Of a DNA stretch of 64,000 nt, positions 28,195-36,391 are shown piece after piece; the stretch's first letter is position 1, and each line of letters begins with the position of its first letter. The notes under the pieces were generated by a model, which saw nothing but the letters and a program-made list of their open reading frames with translations, did no database searches and was not told where the DNA came from. The position numbers and the translations under genes were made by a program. The stretch comes from Trichormus sp. M33_DOE_039 (GTDB taxonomy: Bacteria; Cyanobacteriota; Cyanobacteriia; Cyanobacteriales; Nostocaceae), in assembly GCA_015296085.1 (NCBI GenBank), contig DVDT01000031.1, positions 144,341 through 208,340 of the forward strand. The letters are read 5' to 3'.

Positions 28195-29577
28195 ATGACA
28201 CCTTTCCCAGTCTGGGATAGCCACCAGAAACCAAAATTAGACATCTCTGCGGCAGATTACAGCTTGCTGACTGACCTTTATCAACTAACAATGACGGCTT
28301 GTTATGTGGGTGAAGGTTTAGAACAAAAGCGGGCTAGCTTTGAGTTATTCGTCAGGCGATCGCCGGAGGGTTTTGGCTATTTAATTGCGATGGGTTTAGC
28401 GCAAGCATTGGAATATTTAGAAAATCTGCGCTTTAGTTCCGAACAAATAGCCGCATTACAAGCCACAGGAATTTTTGCTCAAGCTGGCGATCGCTTTTGG
28501 TCACTGCTAGCAGACGGACGGTTTACTGGGGATGTGTGGGCAGTACCAGAAGGAACGGCTGTATTTACTAACGAGCCATTGCTGCGCGTTGAAGCCCCTT
28601 TGTGGCAAGCACAATTGGTTGAAACCTATCTATTAAATACACTTAACTACCAAACCCTGATAGCTACCAAAGCAGCCCGTCTGCGGGATATTGCAGGTGA
28701 TCAAGCCAGACTTTTAGAATTCGGCACAAGAAGGGCATTTAGTCCCCAAGCTTCATTATGGGCAGCACGGGCAGCTTTAGCCGGGGGTTTAGATGCTACA
28801 TCCAATGTGTTAGCCGCGCTACAACTGGGCGAACAGCCTAGTGGTACGATGGCTCACGCTTTGGTTATGGCATTGTCGGCGATGGAAGGTAGTGAAGAAC
28901 AAGCATTCACAGCATTTCATCGCTATTTTCCTGGTGCGCCATTGCTGATTGATACCTACGATACGGTAGCGGCAGCGCAACATCTAGCAGCAAAAGTCAA
29001 TGCTGGAGAGATGGAATTAACAGGGGTGAGATTAGATTCTGGCGACTTGGTAAATTTATCACAACAAGTGCGATCGCTCCTCCCTGGTGTAACCATTTTT
29101 GCTAGCGGTGACTTAGACGAGTGGGAAATTGCCAGACTTAAAGCCGCCAATGCAGAAATAGACGGCTACGGACTAGGAACGAAATTAGTCACAGGTACGC
29201 CAGTCAACGGAGTTTATAAACTTGTAGAAATTGACGGTATCCCCGTCATGAAAAAGTCCAGTGGTAAAGCCACTTATCCAGGACGCAAACAAATTTTTCG
29301 GTCATTTGCGAAAAATCAAATCAAAACCGACAGATTGGGATTAATCACCGAAAATCCACTTGCAACAGAAACATCCTTATTGCAATTAGTAGTCAAAGAA
29401 GGTCAACGACTGCAAGCACCGGAAACATTAGCAGCAATTCGTCAACGTACAGCTGCTTCGGTTGCAAGTTTACCTGAAAAAACCAGACATCTAGATCATC
29501 CTATTCCTTTAACAGTGGAAATTTCCCCCACCTTGGCAAAGTTGACAGAGAAAACAACAGAGGGTTTGGGGGTTTAG
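28195..29577 (+). CDS. pncB: Nicotinate phosphoribosyltransferase
   Basis: First step of the salvage route: nicotinate + PRPP (+ATP) to nicotinate mononucleotide. 460 residues, the length of the longer bacterial type. Family features: SLLTDLYQLTMTACY near residue 20, FELFVRRSPEGFGYLIAMGL, EFGTRRAFSPQASLWAARAAL, then GVRLDSGDLV and GLGTKLVTG of the phosphate-binding end. ATG 28195 has AAGGA nine bases upstream. It heads a run pncB-nadD-nrtR-nadE that covers nicotinate to NAD. Probably repressed by NrtR through the palindrome in its promoter. Confidence 0.95.
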   Translation: MTPFPVWDSHQKPKLDISAADYSLLTDLYQLTMTACYVGEGLEQKRASFELFVRRSPEGFGYLIAMGLAQALEYLENLRFSSEQIAALQATGIFAQAGDRFWSLLADGRFTGDVWAVPEGTAVFTNEPLLRVEAPLWQAQLVETYLLNTLNYQTLIATKAARLRDIAGDQARLLEFGTRRAFSPQASLWAARAALAGGLDATSNVLAALQLGEQPSGTMAHALVMALSAMEGSEEQAFTAFHRYFPGAPLLIDTYDTVAAAQHLAAKVNAGEMELTGVRLDSGDLVNLSQQVRSLLPGVTIFASGDLDEWEIARLKAANAEIDGYGLGTKLVTGTPVNGVYKLVEIDGIPVMKKSSGKATYPGRKQIFRSFAKNQIKTDRLGLITENPLATETSLLQLVVKEGQRLQAPETLAAIRQRTAASVASLPEKTRHLDHPIPLTVEISPTLAKLTEKTTEGLGV

Positions 29578-29634
29578 GGGGACAATCCAATTCAAAATTC
29601 AATGCCCAATGCCCAATGAGTAATCACTAAAACA

Positions 29635-30237
29635 ATGAAAAAAATCGCTTTATTTGGTACTAGTGCCGATCCGCCAACCGCAGGACATCAAAAGATTCTG
29701 CGGTGGTTGTCTGAACATTATGATTGGGTGGCAGTTTGGGCAGCAGATAATCCTTTTAAATCTCATCAAACACTGTTGATACATCGGGCAGCGATGCTGC
29801 GGTTGTTGATTGCGGATATAGAAGCACCCCGAAATAATATTGCTTTGGAACAAGAGTTAAGTAGTTTTAGAACATTGGAAACATTAGAGAAAGCGAAATC
29901 GCGTTGGGGTGAAGATACAGAATTCACTTTAGTCATTGGTTCAGATTTATTGCATCAGCTACCACGCTGGTATCGAATTGAAGAATTATTACAGCAAGTG
30001 CAACTGTTAATTGTGCCGCGACCGGGATATGAGATAGATGAATCTAGCTTAGAAACCGTGCAAGCATTGGGAGGAAGAATTGCGATCGCCAGTTTAACTG
30101 GTTTAGATATCTCCTCTACAGCCTATCGTGAACACGGAAACACCGAAGCCCTTATTCCCCCTATCGCTGCTTATATTAATCAACAGCATTTGTACAAATG
30201 CCCGGACGCAACAACAAAAAAATTTCAACTCCGTTAA
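29635..30237 (+). CDS. nadD: Nicotinate-nucleotide adenylyltransferase
   Basis: Adenylates nicotinate mononucleotide to deamido-NAD. 200 residues. The nucleotidyltransferase signature is at the N-terminus (FGTSADPPTAGHQKIL, with TAGH as the (H/T)xGH motif). VIGSDLLHQLPRWYR is the substrate loop and DISSTAYR the second ATP motif (ISSTxxR). It lies 57 bp after pncB; its last 40 bp overlap the start of nrtR in another frame. The C-terminal end (KCPDATTKKFQLR) is therefore constrained by the overlap. Confidence 0.93.
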   Translation: MKKIALFGTSADPPTAGHQKILRWLSEHYDWVAVWAADNPFKSHQTLLIHRAAMLRLLIADIEAPRNNIALEQELSSFRTLETLEKAKSRWGEDTEFTLVIGSDLLHQLPRWYRIEELLQQVQLLIVPRPGYEIDESSLETVQALGGRIAIASLTGLDISSTAYREHGNTEALIPPIAAYINQQHLYKCPDATTKKFQLR

Positions 30238-30944
30238 GTCAACAACCTTTGGCCGATTTCAAAGTTGGTGTTGATAATGTAATTTTTTCTGTAGATACTG
30301 TACAGAATCGCCTCTTAGTTCTCTTAGTCATGCGACAGCAAGAACCATTTTTAAATCAATGGAGTCTTCCTGGTACTTTAGTCCGTCAAGGAGAGTCTCT
30401 AGAAGATGCTGCTTATCGGATTATGGCGGAGAAAATTAGAGTCAATAATCTTTATTTGGAACAGTTGTACACCTTTGGCGGGCCAGAACGTGACCCCAGA
30501 GAAGCAACTGGTAGTTATGGTGTGCGTTATCTATCAGTTAGTTATTTTGCTTTGGTGAGATTTGAAGAAGCCGAACTAATTGCTGATGGTGTAACTGGTA
30601 TTGCTTGGTATCCAGTCAAGCAAGTCCCAAAATTAGCCTTTGACCATAATGAAATTTTGGCTTATGGTCATAGAAGATTACGCAATAAATTGGAATATAG
30701 CCCAGTAGCTTTTGAAGTATTACCAGAAACATTTACTCTGAATGATTTATATCAGTTATACACCACAGTTTTAGGGGAAAACTTCTCTGATTATTCTAAT
30801 TTTCGAGCGCGTCTACTCAAACTAGGATTCTTATCTGACACAGGTATCAAAGTATCACGCGGCGCAGGTCGTCCCGCTAGCTTATATAAATTTGATGCTG
30901 ATGCTTTTGCACCATTTAAAGATAAGCCATTGGTGTTTATTTAA
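30198..30944 (+). CDS. nrtR: NrtR-type Nudix-fold transcriptional regulator of NAD metabolism
   Basis: 248 residues: an N-terminal Nudix-like domain (about 22-155) and a C-terminal winged helix (about 170-240, with FRARLLKLGFLSDTGIKVSRGAGRPASLYKF split over the recognition region). The Nudix box GX5EX7REUXEEXGU is degenerate: the segment GESLEDAAYRIMAEKIRV keeps one Glu of the catalytic set, has Ile and Lys for the others, and Arg for Gly. Loss of hydrolase activity with retained ligand sensing is typical of NrtR regulators. ATG 30198 overlaps nadD by 40 bp. Inferred: senses an NAD-related ligand and represses the pncB promoter. Confidence 0.88.
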   Translation: MPGRNNKKISTPLSQQPLADFKVGVDNVIFSVDTVQNRLLVLLVMRQQEPFLNQWSLPGTLVRQGESLEDAAYRIMAEKIRVNNLYLEQLYTFGGPERDPREATGSYGVRYLSVSYFALVRFEEAELIADGVTGIAWYPVKQVPKLAFDHNEILAYGHRRLRNKLEYSPVAFEVLPETFTLNDLYQLYTTVLGENFSDYSNFRARLLKLGFLSDTGIKVSRGAGRPASLYKFDADAFAPFKDKPLVFI

Positions 30945-30946
30945 GT

Positions 30947-30990
30947 AGGGGTGTAAGGGTGTAGGGGTATAGGGGTGTAGGGGTATAAAT
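30947..30990. repeat. GGGGTGTA/GGGGTATA tandem tract
   Basis: Five to six imperfect copies of a G-rich 7-8 bp unit (AGGGGTGT / AGGGGTAT) in the nrtR-nadE gap. The same motif recurs at 63833-63859 and, in complement, at the extreme left edge inside the PKS frame. Confidence 0.85.
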
Positions 30991-31040
30991 CCTAATAAAT
31001 AATGACTAATAACTATCGACTATTGGCTAAATAACTAACT

Positions 31041-32753
31041 ATGAAAATTGCGATCGCTCAACTTAATCCTATAATTGGTGATTTGTCTGGTAATGCTCAG
31101 AAAATTCTAGAAGTAGCACAGCAAGCAGCAGCAAATGGGGTGAGGCTGTTGTTGACACCAGAACTTTCTTTATGTGGTTATCCACCCAGGGATTTATTAT
31201 TAAATCCTAGCTTTGTGGAAGCTATGAGTATGAATTTGCAGCAATTAGCTCAAGATTTACCGGCTAATTTAGCTGTATTAGTGGGGACAGTAGAAAAAAA
31301 TGCTCAAGCCCACATTACAGGCGGTAAAAATTTATTTAACAGCATTGCTCTATTAGAAAATGGCAAAGTTAAGCAATTTTTTCATAAACGACTATTGCCA
31401 ACTTATGATGTATTTGATGAAAATCGTTACTTTGAAGCCGGACTGCAAGCTAATTATTTCACCATAGATAATATCGATATCGGTGTGACTATTTGCGAAG
31501 ACTTATGGAATGATGAAGAATTCTGGGGTAAACGTAATTATGCCGCTAATCCCATAGCTGATTTATCAATTTTAGGTGTGGATTTGATTGTGAATTTATC
31601 AGCCTCACCTTACACAGTGGGTAAGCAACGCAGTCGAGAAGAGATGTTGCAGCATAGTGCTGTGCGTTTCCAACAACCGATAATTTATACTAACCAAGTT
31701 GGCGGGAATGATGATTTAATTTTTGATGGTTTTAGCTTTGCCGTAAATGCCAAAGGTGAAGTGATGTGTCGCGCTCAAGGTTTTACTACCGATGTAGTCA
31801 TCATAGAATTTGATGCAGCACAGCGGGATTTACAATTAAGTTCTGTCACCCCAGCATCAACATCAGCAGATGAAGAAATTTGGCACGCTTTAGTTTTAGG
31901 AGTACGAGACTATGCTCAAAAGTGCCGTTTTTCTAAAGTGGTATTGGGTTTAAGTGGCGGGATAGATTCTTCATTAGTAGCTGCGATCGCTACTGCTGCA
32001 CTTGGTAAAGAAAATGTCTTGGGTGTACTGATGCCCTCACCCTATAGTTCCGAACATTCCATCAGTGATGCTTTAGCATTAGCGAAAAATTTGGGTATCC
32101 AAACCCAAACCATCCCTATAGGCGAACTAATGCAAGGTTTTGACCACAGCTTGGTAGATTTGTTTGCGGGGACAGAATTTGGGATCGCCGAGGAAAATAT
32201 TCAATCCCGAATTCGGGGTAACTTATTAATGGCGATCGCTAATAAATTCGGCTATCTATTATTATCTACCGGTAACAAATCCGAAATGGCTGTTGGTTAC
32301 TGCACTCTCTACGGCGACATGAATGGTGGGTTAGCAGTCATTGCAGACGTTCCCAAAACCCGTGTTTATTCGATATGTAACTGGCTAAACTCTCATCAGT
32401 CAACAGTTATTCCCCCACATGTCATCACCAAAGCACCAAGTGCAGAACTCAAACCCGGTCAAGTTGACCAAGACTCCTTACCGCCCTACGAAATCTTAGA
32501 CGACATTTTGCAACGTCTAATTCATGAACACCAATCAGTAGGAGAAATTGTCGCCGCAGGTCATGAGTCTCTAGTGGTAGACAGAATCATCCAAATGCTC
32601 GCGCGAGCAGAATTTAAACGCCGACAAGCACCCCCAGGATTAAAAATCACCGATCGCGCCTTTGGTACAGGCTGGCGAATGCCAATTGCAAGTAATTGGA
32701 GTGCAATTAAAAATACTTACAAAATTAATTCTGGCTTAGGTATCTATATATAG
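31041..32753 (+). CDS. nadE: Glutamine-dependent NAD+ synthetase
   Basis: Last step of NAD synthesis: amidates deamido-NAD with glutamine nitrogen. 570 residues, two domains. The N-terminal nitrilase-type glutaminase (1 to about 260) shows LTPELSLCGYPPRDLL (Glu), FHKRLLPTYDVFDE (Lys) and GVTICEDLWND (Cys). The C-terminal synthetase (about 290-570) shows the PP-loop LGLSGGIDSSLVA and the STGNKSEMAVGYCT loop. It follows nrtR by 96 bp, so it is probably in the same transcript, with the G-rich tract between them. Downstream lies a short coding-like minus-strand fragment. Confidence 0.95.
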   Translation: MKIAIAQLNPIIGDLSGNAQKILEVAQQAAANGVRLLLTPELSLCGYPPRDLLLNPSFVEAMSMNLQQLAQDLPANLAVLVGTVEKNAQAHITGGKNLFNSIALLENGKVKQFFHKRLLPTYDVFDENRYFEAGLQANYFTIDNIDIGVTICEDLWNDEEFWGKRNYAANPIADLSILGVDLIVNLSASPYTVGKQRSREEMLQHSAVRFQQPIIYTNQVGGNDDLIFDGFSFAVNAKGEVMCRAQGFTTDVVIIEFDAAQRDLQLSSVTPASTSADEEIWHALVLGVRDYAQKCRFSKVVLGLSGGIDSSLVAAIATAALGKENVLGVLMPSPYSSEHSISDALALAKNLGIQTQTIPIGELMQGFDHSLVDLFAGTEFGIAEENIQSRIRGNLLMAIANKFGYLLLSTGNKSEMAVGYCTLYGDMNGGLAVIADVPKTRVYSICNWLNSHQSTVIPPHVITKAPSAELKPGQVDQDSLPPYEILDDILQRLIHEHQSVGEIVAAGHESLVVDRIIQMLARAEFKRRQAPPGLKITDRAFGTGWRMPIASNWSAIKNTYKINSGLGIYI

Positions 32754-33182
32754 TCATCTTCAATGAGTTGGGAAAATTTGCAATATTCCCATATCAGCGA
32801 CTTCTTCAAGAATTCGCTGATCTAACTTCTCATGATGATGTAAAGCTCTTATATCTCCGATGATGATATTAAATTTAAGTATCACCTGTCGTTAGTAAGA
32901 TGGTACAAACGGGCGACTTAGTTAATATAAGGTAAGAATTAATGAGAATTTTGTGCATTGATAGACTCGACCTGCAATACATTGACAACAATTGATTTTT
33001 TGTAAAAGTTGGTATTTTCTGTTGAATAACTGGTAAGGGAGTAGTGCGGGTCTTAGGTTATCAGATTCAGTATTGTCGGGATGTGACAGCAAATTAAGGT
33101 TTTATTCCACAGTGATATCAATTCTTTAATGTGGAGTGTACCGAGATATTTAACCTAATTTTTATTTTCTGCCTTTTTGAAA
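32754..33182. other. Intergenic with a possible gene remnant on the minus strand
   Basis: About 430 bp. At 32760-32885 (minus) a 41-codon frame with a GTG start reads like ordinary protein (RALHHHEKLDQRILEEVA, ending GILQIFPTH) but has no upstream extension because a stop precedes it. The remainder is AT-rich without structure that I recognise. Confidence 0.4.
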
Positions 33183-33821
33183 ATGAAACATGAAAACATG
33201 ACTTCCGAAAAATTGTCTCTATCTGAGAATAATACTACTAACAATCTGCATAGACAAGAACCTAAAAAGAATACTGAAAACTCAATTCATAAAAAAGTAA
33301 CATCGCCCAAGATAGCTTATAGTATTGTCCATGCAATTTCAGGACGTGTCCGCTTTCGTATTCCTCGATTGGGCAGAGATTCCGATTACGCTAATAAACT
33401 TCAGCAGTTAATAGAATCAGATTCTAGAATTACAAATGTCCGCATTAACCCTTTAGCTGCATCTATTGTGATCAGTTATCAAACAGGGATGATTTCTGAT
33501 GAAAAAATGCGATCGCATTTTGTCTATCTCATTCAGAATGCGCCAAATATAGCCTTACCAGCTAAAAAAACAACGAAAACATTCATAGGAGCTATCTTTG
33601 ATGCTCTGATCAATCTGATTGATAGTACACGTAACATTAACCAAGCCCGTCACGCTAATACCTATGAAAATCCTAGAACAGACGTTTGGGAAAGGGTACT
33701 CAAGAGTGCAAAAACCTGCATGAAGGGTATAAAATCAGCTACGATGTTTTTCATACCTAATAAACGATATCCATCACAAACTAGCGATCGCAAAGTAAGT
33801 TTACAGCCATCGCCACTGTAA
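33183..33821 (+). CDS. Small HMA-like (HMA_2 family) protein
   Basis: About 212 residues from ATG 33183; alternative starts are TTG 33177 and ATG 33198. After a charged, Asn/Lys-rich leader, residues 45-125 form a ferredoxin-like domain: YSIVHAISGRVRFRIPRL, then ITNVRINPLAASIVISY. This matches the HMA_2 family found at the N-terminus of cyanobacterial P-type ATPases, which lacks the CxxC metal site. A basic tail with a weakly hydrophobic stretch follows. Known: the role of free-standing HMA_2 proteins is unclear. No ATPase gene is adjacent. The product is probably peripheral and its function is open. Confidence 0.7.
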   Translation: MKHENMTSEKLSLSENNTTNNLHRQEPKKNTENSIHKKVTSPKIAYSIVHAISGRVRFRIPRLGRDSDYANKLQQLIESDSRITNVRINPLAASIVISYQTGMISDEKMRSHFVYLIQNAPNIALPAKKTTKTFIGAIFDALINLIDSTRNINQARHANTYENPRTDVWERVLKSAKTCMKGIKSATMFFIPNKRYPSQTSDRKVSLQPSPL

Positions 33822-33975
33822 ATTAATATGTTTATGTTAAGGGTAAATTATGTAGATAATTGGTCTTTGAGACGCGAGAAATCGCATCTCTAAAATTAAA
33901 ATTAATGTGATTAGAGTAATAGCCCTAGATAATCAATGGATAACTAAAGATAACTAAAAAATTTATTTTAAAATC

Positions 33976-34587
33976 CTATGTTTCCTGTTTTTCTGTTGTT
34001 TGGGCTTCATTATTAGTCGATTCTTTAGGCAGCAGACGAACAAAACTCTCCTGTTTCTCTCCTTCTGTTTTCTTTTCCTGCACAACCTGAGTAGAATAAA
34101 TTTCTACATCTCGCTGAATAATATCTTCTACCTGACCAGCAAACACATTAAAAGCCTCATCGTGATTAGTATAACTACGATAAGCCCCAGTTAATTGGGA
34201 AAACTGCCAAGCTTGGGTTTTGAGAGATTCACAAGTTCGTCGATAGTGTCGCCAACGTTCTCCATAATGGAAAAATTCTTCAATTGCAGCACTCATTGCT
34301 ACTACTTGACTAATCCCAAAAGTTGACCAGAAAATAACTTGTTTAGCTTTTTCATTAGTAGTATTGAAACTAATTAAAGCTGGCAGAATTACGCCACCAA
34401 TAATAGTTGTCAACCGCAGAAAATAGTAGCGATCGCGGGCTTGATTGGCTTTACCTTCCATCCAGAGTAATTGATCTAACCAGCGCGCTCTCCAAAAATG
34501 TTTCTGTACTTCTCCTAGTTTGAGATGATCAAATAATTGATTAAACTCTTGTTTTAATTCATCCTGATAACTATCTTTTTTTGCCAT
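33976..34587 (-). CDS. DUF4231 / SLATT-like two-transmembrane protein
   Basis: 203 residues. A helical N-terminus with WRARWLDQLLWMEGKANQARDRYY leads into TM1 (LTTIIGGVILPALISF, about 60-77) and TM2 (VIFWSTFGISQVVAMSAA, about 85-105). A long cytosolic helical tail follows (RWRHYRRTCESLKTQAWQF) with an acidic/Gln-rich end. This is the SLATT architecture (SMODS and SLOG associating 2TM effector) to which DUF4231 belongs. It starts 9 bp after the SLOG gene and is certainly co-transcribed. Known from comparative genomics: such pairs are predicted nucleotide-gated membrane effectors of conflict or signalling systems. Not experimentally established here. Confidence 0.82.
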   Translation of the reverse strand: MAKKDSYQDELKQEFNQLFDHLKLGEVQKHFWRARWLDQLLWMEGKANQARDRYYFLRLTTIIGGVILPALISFNTTNEKAKQVIFWSTFGISQVVAMSAAIEEFFHYGERWRHYRRTCESLKTQAWQFSQLTGAYRSYTNHDEAFNVFAGQVEDIIQRDVEIYSTQVVQEKKTEGEKQESFVRLLPKESTNNEAQTTEKQET

Positions 34588-34596
34588 TATTTACTC

Positions 34597-35343
34597 CTAG
34601 GCGGAAAGCAAACCTTTGATCATCTGAGCTAGTTGTTCAAAGCTTTCCTGAAAACTAGATAATTCAATGTAGTGTACTATACCAGATTTAGCTAATTCTA
34701 TAGCTCGCTGATCAGAACTTTCTCCATGTAAGGCATTTGCCAGTATATCTGCGGTTCTACCACTACCAGCCAATACAATCACTAGCCTTTCTGCATTCAC
34801 ATTCTGTAAAGCATCCTGAAAAGTAATCTCACCACCATTAATCAATATAGTTAACGAAGGCGCGCCATTAGCCAAGACAGTTGCTAATGCAGCTAACCAG
34901 GGAGATTCATCACCCCAATTGCTACCAGGAACTAACACAAAATAATTATGGTTTGGTTCTAGAGGAGTGGAATCAGCAGGTGGTTCTAAACAATTAGGTA
35001 GAGCAACTTTACTTGCAGGTGCGACACCAATCAAAGCAAATTTAGCTCCTATTTCGGTACGCGCCTCACCCATCAAGCGCATCACTCCCGCATCAGTACC
35101 CCCATCCACAACATAAGCACCCAAATTTTCAGCTATGGGTGCTAAAACTTCCATAAACAAGCGTTGAATTTGCAGAAAATCTGCTGCACACATCTTACTC
35201 GCACCCCCTACGATTACTAAAGTAGGACGCGCCATCTGCAAACCCATTGTTGCTACAGCCTGGGGTAATTCTGTTATTTGTTGCACCTGAATAGCAGATG
35301 CTATTTGTCCTGTATTAAAGCTAAGTTGCAAAAGTTTTTCCAT
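34597..35343 (-). CDS. TRPM-type SLOG (LSDAT) nucleotide-sensor protein
   Basis: 248 residues of Rossmann-like fold matching the SLOG domain at the N-terminus of TRPM channels: LVIVGGASKM, VVDGGTDAGVMRLMGEA, LIGVAPASKVALP, LEPNHNYFVLVPG, GAPSLTILINGGEITFQDAL and LVIVLAGSGRTADILA correspond in order to the TRPM homology-region motifs. Known: SLOG domains bind nucleotides or NAD/ADP-ribose-derived ligands. No membrane segment. The first gene of a two-gene unit with the 2TM partner 9 bp downstream. Inferred: it senses a nucleotide signal and gates or activates the partner at the membrane. Confidence 0.85.
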   Translation of the reverse strand: MEKLLQLSFNTGQIASAIQVQQITELPQAVATMGLQMARPTLVIVGGASKMCAADFLQIQRLFMEVLAPIAENLGAYVVDGGTDAGVMRLMGEARTEIGAKFALIGVAPASKVALPNCLEPPADSTPLEPNHNYFVLVPGSNWGDESPWLAALATVLANGAPSLTILINGGEITFQDALQNVNAERLVIVLAGSGRTADILANALHGESSDQRAIELAKSGIVHYIELSSFQESFEQLAQMIKGLLSA

Positions 35344-35365
35344 AACGGTATTTTTGACGGTTGGT

Positions 35366-35418
35366 CGTCAGCACTTTAGTGCCTAGAAACATTAGGACTA
35401 AAGTCCTTACTACGAACT
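35366..35418. repeat. Dispersed palindromic repeat between SLOG and ABC genes
   Basis: Contains two linked palindromes, CACTTTAGTG and AGGACTAAAGTCCT, and ends TACTACGAAC. This arrangement is typical of dispersed Nostoc intergenic repeats. It lies in the divergent promoter region, upstream of the SLOG gene. Confidence 0.55.
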
Positions 35419-35485
35419 TTAACCCCAGTTCCCACCCCCAAATGAATGGTAGTGTATGTAATGAAACTGTGTAACTAATGTATTC

Positions 35486-36388
35486 ATGACTGCTGCTGTT
35501 CTGCTAGAAAACGTCTACAAGTTTTACAATCAAATTCCTGTAGTTAATGATTTATCTTTTACCATCGAAACGGGAGAAATCTTTGCGCTCCTCGGCCCTA
35601 ACGGCGCGGGAAAATCAACCACAATTCGGATGTTGACTACATTAACAAAACCATCCCAAGGGCGGGTAGAGGTAGCTGGGTGTGATGTGATGCGTCATCC
35701 CATGCAAGCTAAACAGAATATTGGTGTGGTATTGCAGTCAATCAGCGTCGATGGACAGTTAACTGTCTGGGAAAATATGGAACTGTACGGTAGATTACGC
35801 CATATTGCTAACCCTCAAAGACAGCTATTAATTAATCAATGGCTGGAGTATGTAGAACTAGCAAATAGACGCGACAGTTTGGTAAAAACTTTGTCTGGGG
35901 GAATGAAACGACGGTTGCAAATAGCTAGAGCTTTGTTACATCAGCCACAAATTTTGTTTTTAGATGAACCCACAGTTGGTCTAGACCCCCAGACTAGACG
36001 GCGACTGTGGGAGATGATTCGAGATTTAAATAAACAAGGGATGACTATACTGCTGACAACTCATTATATGGATGAGGTGGAATTTTTATGTGATGCTTTT
36101 GGCTCGACTCAGCCTGGACGTATCGGCATTATGGATAGTGGAAAACTGATTTCTTTAGGTACTTTACAACAGTTGCGTTCGGTTCACGGTGAAGGTTTGG
36201 TGATGAAGCAATTGGATGTTAGCGCATCTGGAGAAGATAGTGCGCGGCGTTGGGAATATTTATTTTTCCCTTCTCTTGCAGAAGCAAACAGTTATTTGAA
36301 TCAACAGACAGATAAAACTGGTATGATGGTGCGTCCTTCTAATTTAGAAGATATTTTTGTCGAACTCACAGGACGACAATTAGAGTGA
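35486..36388 (+). CDS. ABC transporter ATP-binding protein (DrrA/export type)
   Basis: 300 residues. Walker A GPNGAGKSTT at about 37-46, Q-loop VVLQSISVDGQLTV, signature LSGGMKRRL, Walker B ILFLDEPTVGLDP, H-loop TTHYMDE. Known: ATPases of this group pair with ABC-2 permeases for export of lipids, polysaccharides or drugs. No permease gene is adjacent, so the partner is encoded elsewhere. ATG 35486. Its stop lies 3 nt from the end of the convergent TPR gene, so the two genes probably share a termination region. Confidence 0.92.
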   Translation: MTAAVLLENVYKFYNQIPVVNDLSFTIETGEIFALLGPNGAGKSTTIRMLTTLTKPSQGRVEVAGCDVMRHPMQAKQNIGVVLQSISVDGQLTVWENMELYGRLRHIANPQRQLLINQWLEYVELANRRDSLVKTLSGGMKRRLQIARALLHQPQILFLDEPTVGLDPQTRRRLWEMIRDLNKQGMTILLTTHYMDEVEFLCDAFGSTQPGRIGIMDSGKLISLGTLQQLRSVHGEGLVMKQLDVSASGEDSARRWEYLFFPSLAEANSYLNQQTDKTGMMVRPSNLEDIFVELTGRQLE

Positions 36389-36391
36389 TGT

